Positions 39,301-45,300 of a DNA stretch of 64,000 nt are shown in pieces. Below the pieces are notes generated by a model. The model ran no database searches. It was not told the origin of the DNA and was given only the letters and a program-made list of their open reading frames with translations. The stretch comes from Reyranella sp. GTDB lineage: Bacteria; Pseudomonadota; Alphaproteobacteria; Reyranellales; Reyranellaceae. The position numbers were made by a program, and so were the translations under genes. The DNA lies in NCBI RefSeq assembly GCF_004297405.1, contig NZ_SCVC01000036.1:1-64000 (forward strand), written 5' to 3'. Each line of letters opens with the position of its first letter. Within the stretch, counting starts at the first letter, position 1.

Positions 39301-42300
39301 GTCTTGATGAGGCTGCCGGTGCCGCCGACGTTTCCGGACAGGCTGAGGCCATCGAAAATAGTGACGACGTTGAAGGTCGCCGCGCCGGTCAGCGTGACCG
39401 GCTGATTGAGGGAGGCGACATTCGTCACCCGCAGCGTCCCGCCGTTGATGGTGAGACCGCTGCTGTTGGCAAGGGTCGTGCTCGCCGAAATGGCCAGGGT
39501 CCCGCCATTGATTGACGTAGCGCCCGTATAGCTGTTGGCGCCCCTCAGGATCAGGGTCCCGGCACCGGACTTGGTCAGGCCGCCCGAACCTCCGATTGCC
39601 TGCCAGATCTCCGTGTTGAAGCCGTTGGTGTCGATCGTTCCGCCGCCAGCGTTCAGCGTGAGGGGACGGGTATTCGCAAGATTGAAGGTGTTCAGGAACT
39701 GCAGCGTGCCGTTGTTGAAAGTGACGCCGCTGTTGACGCCGCCCAGCGCGGCATCGTTGCCGACCGCCAAGGTCGCCCCACCTGAGAGGATCGTACCGCC
39801 AGTATAGGTGTTGGCGAAGGTGAGGGTCATCGTGCCGGGACCGGTGATCGTCAGCGGCGCAGTTCCGGCGATCCTGCCGGCCACCGTCGTCGTGGCACCG
39901 TTCAACTGGAACGTACCCCCCGTAAAGGAGAGGTTTATGTTCCGCGTACTCGACAGATCGAAACTCGACAGAAACTTGAGCGTGCCGCCTGAGAAATTGA
40001 GGCCACCGGTGGCGGCGCCGAGGTTGGCCTCCCGCGAAACTGCGATCGTACCGGCCTCGAGCCTGGTCCCACCCGCGTAGGTGTTGGTTCCCGTCAGTGT
40101 CAGGTCTGCGCCGGAATGCGACATCGACCCCGCGCCGGAGATCACCCCGCCGTAGGTCGAGGCGGTTGACCCACCGAAGGCAACTTCGCCGTCGTTGATG
40201 ATGATATCGCCCTGAGGAGCCGGAGTTCCGAAGCTGACAAGACCACCATTGATGATCGTTCGGCCCGTATAAGTGAGAGGGCCTGTCAGCGACAGCACCC
40301 CCATTGTGCCTTCCTTGATGAGATCGCCCGACCCGCTGATCGCTCCCTGCAGCTGCAGGATCGCTTCGCCTTTGATCGTTCCGCTGCCATTGAGCACGAC
40401 GGCGCGGTTCATGTTGCTGATACTGCTATCGTACTGCAGCGTGCCGCCATTGAAGGTGATGCCGCCCGAGCCGCTGCCCAGGGCCGTATTGCTGCCAATG
40501 CGGAGCGTGCCGCCGTTGATCGTCGTACCGCCGCTGTAGCTGTTGTTTGCGGACAGCAACAGGGTGCCCGCGCCACTCTTCGTCAGGCCGCCCGCACCGC
40601 CGATCGCTTGCGAAATCGTTATGTCGTGCGTGTTGGTGTCGATGGTGCCGCCGCCGGCGTTCAGCGTAAGAGCGCGCGTGTTCGCGAGATTGAAGCTGTT
40701 GAGGAACTGCAGGGTGCCGTTGTCGAACGTGACGCCGCCGTTGACGTCGCCCAGCACCGCGTCGCTGCCAATGGCCAAGGTGCTGCCACCGGAAATGACG
40801 GTGCCGCCACTATAGGTGTTGGTGCCGGTAAGGCTGAGCTTGCCAGCGCCGGTCGTGGTCAGGTGACCGCTGCCGTCGATGACGCCATTGAAGGTCGAGT
40901 TGAAGCCGTTGGTGTCGATGGCGCCGCCGCCGGCATTGAGCGTGACCGCCCGGCCGGACGTGACGCTTCCAAGTGTCTTCAGCGTGCCGCCGTCGAACGA
41001 GAGCCCGCCCGCTCCACCACCCAGGTTAGCGTCGCTCGACACCGCCAACGTGCCGCCGCTGAGAAGCGTGCCGCCGGTGTGGGTGTTGTTGCCCGAGAGG
41101 GTCAGCGTGCCGCCGCCCGCCTTGACCAGCCGGCCGCTGCCATAGGCCCCTGAAGCAAGCGTTGCATCGTGGCCGTTGGTGTCGACAATGCCGTCGCCGA
41201 AGGTCAACGCCAAGCCGACAACCGACGAAGCATTGAAGCTCGACAGGAACTGCAGAGTGCCGCCCTGCGAGAGTCGGAGAGTGCTGGGACTCAGGCTGGC
41301 ACTCGACGATACCGCCAAGGTAGCGCCCGTTCCTCTGATATCGGCAGTGCCGAAGCTGTTGGTCCCGGACAGGATCAGCTTGCCGCTGCCCAGCATGCTC
41401 AACACGGCCGCTCCGCTGACCGATCCGGCGACCGTCACTGTGTTGCCGTTCAGGATGAGCGTGCCGCCGCCGCCCGTCACGACGATGTTGCGCGTGGTGG
41501 CGAGGTCGAAGGTCGAGTCGAACTCCATCCGGCCGCCGGCGAGCGTGAGCGTGCCGGTGGCGGCGCCGAAGTTGGCGTCCGAGGAAACCCTGAGCGTACC
41601 GTTGTTGAGGGTCGTGCCACCCGAATAGGTATTCGCCCCCGTGAGGATCAGGACGCCGAGACCGTTCTTCGTCAGGGAGCCGCTGCCGGACATCACCCCG
41701 GCATAGGTATCGCTGGTGAAGCCCTGGTCGAAGACGACGGCGCCGTTGTTGACGATGTCGCCGCGCAAATTGTCGGTCGAACCGACCAGGGTGCCGCCGC
41801 TGACCGCCGTCGGGCCGAGATAGGTGTTGAGGCCGGTGAGAGTGAGCGTGCCGGCCCCCGCCTTGGTCAGGCCGCCAGCGCCGCCGATCACCTGCGAGAT
41901 CGTGGTGTCGAAGCCGTTGGTGTCGAACGTGCCGCCGCCGGCATTCAGAGTCACGGGACGCGTGTTCGAGAGATCGAAGGTTGCGAGGTATCTCAGCGTG
42001 CCGCCATCGAGGGCCAGATCGCCCGTGCCCAGCCTCGCGTCGCTGCCGATCGCCAGGGCAGCCCCGTCCCGGACAGTGGTGCCGCCCCCGTAGGTGTTGG
42101 CGCCCGTGAAGGTCATCGTGCCGGGGCCTTCGATCGTCAGCCTGCCGGCATTTTCGATCACGCCGCCAAACGTCGTCGTCGCGCCATTCAGCGCGAATGT
42201 GCCGCCAAAATTGTTGATGTTGACGGTTCGCGTGCTCGCAAGGTCGAAGTTCGACAGGAACTTGAGCCTGCCGCCGCTGAAGTAGATGTAGCCTGAAGAA

Positions 42301-45300
42301 TCGCCCAGGTTCGCATCCGACGAGACGGCCAGAATGGCCGAGTTGTCGGTGCCTCCGATGATGGTGCCGCCCGAGTAGGTATTGGTCCCGGAAAGGGTCA
42401 GCGTCCCGCGTCCGGTTTGCGAGATGCGGCCGGCCCCCGAGATCACGCCGGCATAGGTACTGTTGCGGCCAAAAGTGTAATCCTGGAAGTTCACGCTGGC
42501 GCCGCTGGCAACGGCGATGTTGCCGAGTGGCACGCCATCCTGGAGAACGACGACGCTCTGGTTGACGACCAACCGGCCGGTGAACGTGTTGGCGGCTATC
42601 AGGCCCAGGACGCCGCTGCCCGACTTGATGAGATCGCCCGAGCCGCTGACCACTCCATTCAGTCGCGTTATGGCATTGTTAACGATAGTCCCGTTGCCAT
42701 CGAGCACGATGTTCTGGTTCAAGGAGATATCGACAGGGGTTAGCAGCGAACCGCCATTGAAGGTGATGACGCTCGACGCATGACCCAGCGCGGTACTTGC
42801 GCTGATGCTGATTGCGCCGCCGTTAATGGTCGTGCCGCCGATGTAGGTGTTGCCGGCAGCCAGGAACAGCGTGCCCGTGCCGTTCTTCACCAGGCCGCCC
42901 ATACCGCCGATCGACCCTGCGATTCCCGCATCGAACCCATTGGTGTCGATCACGCCGTCGGCGTTCAGCGTCATGGGCCGTGTGTTGGCCAGGGTGGTGC
43001 TGGCTGCGAACTGGAGCGTGCCACCGTTGAAAGTGACCCTTCCGGCCGCATCGCCGAGATTGCCGTCGGCCGATATCGCCAGCGTGCCTGCGTTGAGAAA
43101 GGTCCCGCCGGTGTAGGTGTTGGTACCCGAAAGGGTCAGCGTTCCGGCACCGATCTTGGTCAGCCCGCCGCTGCCGCCGATCGGCCCCAAAATACCCGAG
43201 GAGAAGCCGTTGGTATCGACTGTGCCACCACTGGCGTTCAAGGTGATCGCCCGGGCGCTTCCAACATCGAAGCCCGCGAGAAACTGCAGCGTGCCGCCGT
43301 CGAAAGTGAGACCGCCATTGGCGGCGCCCAGAGCCGAGTCACCGTTGATGGCCAGCGTGCCGCCGGAGATGATAGTGCCGCCGGAGAATGTGTTGCCGGC
43401 ATGGAGGACGAGCGTGCCGGCGCCCGCCTTGGCGAGCGCGCCGGTGCCGTAGATTTGCGAGGCCCAATTGAGGGTCGCCGCTGCGTTGGTTACGTCGAGA
43501 ACACTGGCACCCGAGTAGACCCCGAGGAATCGGTTGACGACGAAGCTCGACGCCGTTCTGAGCGTGCCGCCGGTATTGATCGATACGGCACTGGTGCCGG
43601 CGCCAAGCTGATTGTTGGCACTGACCACCACGACGCCACCGTGGATACCAAGGCTCGAGAAGGTGTTGGCGGCCGTGAAGGTAAGCGTGCCGGCTCCGTA
43701 CTTGGCAAGATAGCCCGCTCCGGTGATGCTCTGGCTGATGGTCGTATCGAAGCCGTTGGTGTCGATCCGGCCACCGTTGGTGCCCATCGAGATCGCGCGC
43801 GTCGACGCGAGATTGAAGCTCGCGCCAAACCTCAGCGTACCTTGGTTGCTCAAGGTGATGCCGCCAGTGGCGCTCCCCAGCGCCGCGTCGCTCGAGACCG
43901 TCACGGACGGCGACCCCGTCACCGTCGTACCGCCGCTATAGGTATTGGTACCGGTCAGCACGAGCGTCTGGCCGCCGACAGCGCCGGTAACGACCAGCGC
44001 GCCGGTGCCGCTCATGTTCCCGGAGTAGGTCGAGGAGAGGTTTACGTTGAACTGGACGATGCCGTTGTTGACGATGTCGCCTTTCAGGGTGTTGGTCGTG
44101 CCGACCAGGGTGCCACCGCTAACCGTCGTGCCGCCGGTGTAGGAGTTCGCACCAGTCAGCACCAGGGTTCCGTCGCCCGCCTTGATAAAGCGGGAGGACG
44201 CGTCGCCACTGATGCCCCCGCTGTAGGTCAGCGTCTTGCCGCTGGAAACCGAGATCGTGCCGTTGAAGCCCGACTCAAGCGCGATGGAACGGCCGGTCGA
44301 CATGTCCGACGTTACCGCCAGAGTGCCGCTATAGAAGGAGATTGCGTTGGACCCGTTGCCGAGATTGGCATCGCTCGAAATCTGCACCGTGGTGCCGGTG
44401 GCGATCGCCGTGCCGCCGACATAGGTGTTCGTTCCCGTCAGGACCAGCGTGCCTGGCCCCCGCACCGAAAGGCCGCCGGATGCGGGGGTGCCGGCAATGA
44501 CCCCGTCCCACGTCAATGTCGCGCCGGCGTCGACGCTGAAGCCCGCATAGCCTTGCGTGAGCGCGAACAAGCGGCTGCTGCTGAAGCTCGAGGTCGCCTT
44601 GAGGAAGCCCAACGTGTTGGCCGTCACGCTAGCGCCGGCCGTCCCGAGCTGATTGTCGGCACTGACCGCGACGTAGCTGACTACATTGTTGCCGACGATT
44701 GTCAGGCCGGCGAAGTCGTTGGTCCCCGACAGGGTGAGTGTGCCGGCGCCCCGCTTGGTGAGCCCCCCGGACCCGCTGATGGCTCCCGAGATCGTCGCGT
44801 TGTTGCCGCCGACATCGATGGTGCCGCCGCTGCTGCCAATCGTGACCGCGCGTGTCGAGGCGAGGTTGAAGGACGAGCCAAAGGCGAGCGTGCCGTTGTT
44901 CAGGTTCAGGCCGCCGTTGACGTTGCCCAAGTTGGCATCGCTGGAGACGGACAAAATGGTGTTGGAGTTGACGGCCGTGCCGCCGCTGTAGGTGTTGGTA
45001 CCGGAGAGCGTATAAGTTGCTCCCGCACCGCCGCCCACGTTCAGACCGCCGCTGCCGCTGATGACGCCACTGAAGGTTCCGCCCAGCGCTATGAGGGTCA
45101 GTGTGCCGCTGCCCAAGGTCACCGAACCATCGCCGGTGACCTGACCGAGCGTCGTGTTGAAGTTGTTGAGGTCCAGCGTACCGCCGCTGTTCACCACCAC
45201 CGGGCGATTGAAACCCAGGACGTTGGATGCCCCCAGCCGCAAAGTGCCGCCGTTTACCGTCGTGCCGGCCAGATAAGTATTGGCCCCGGTCAGCGTGAGC

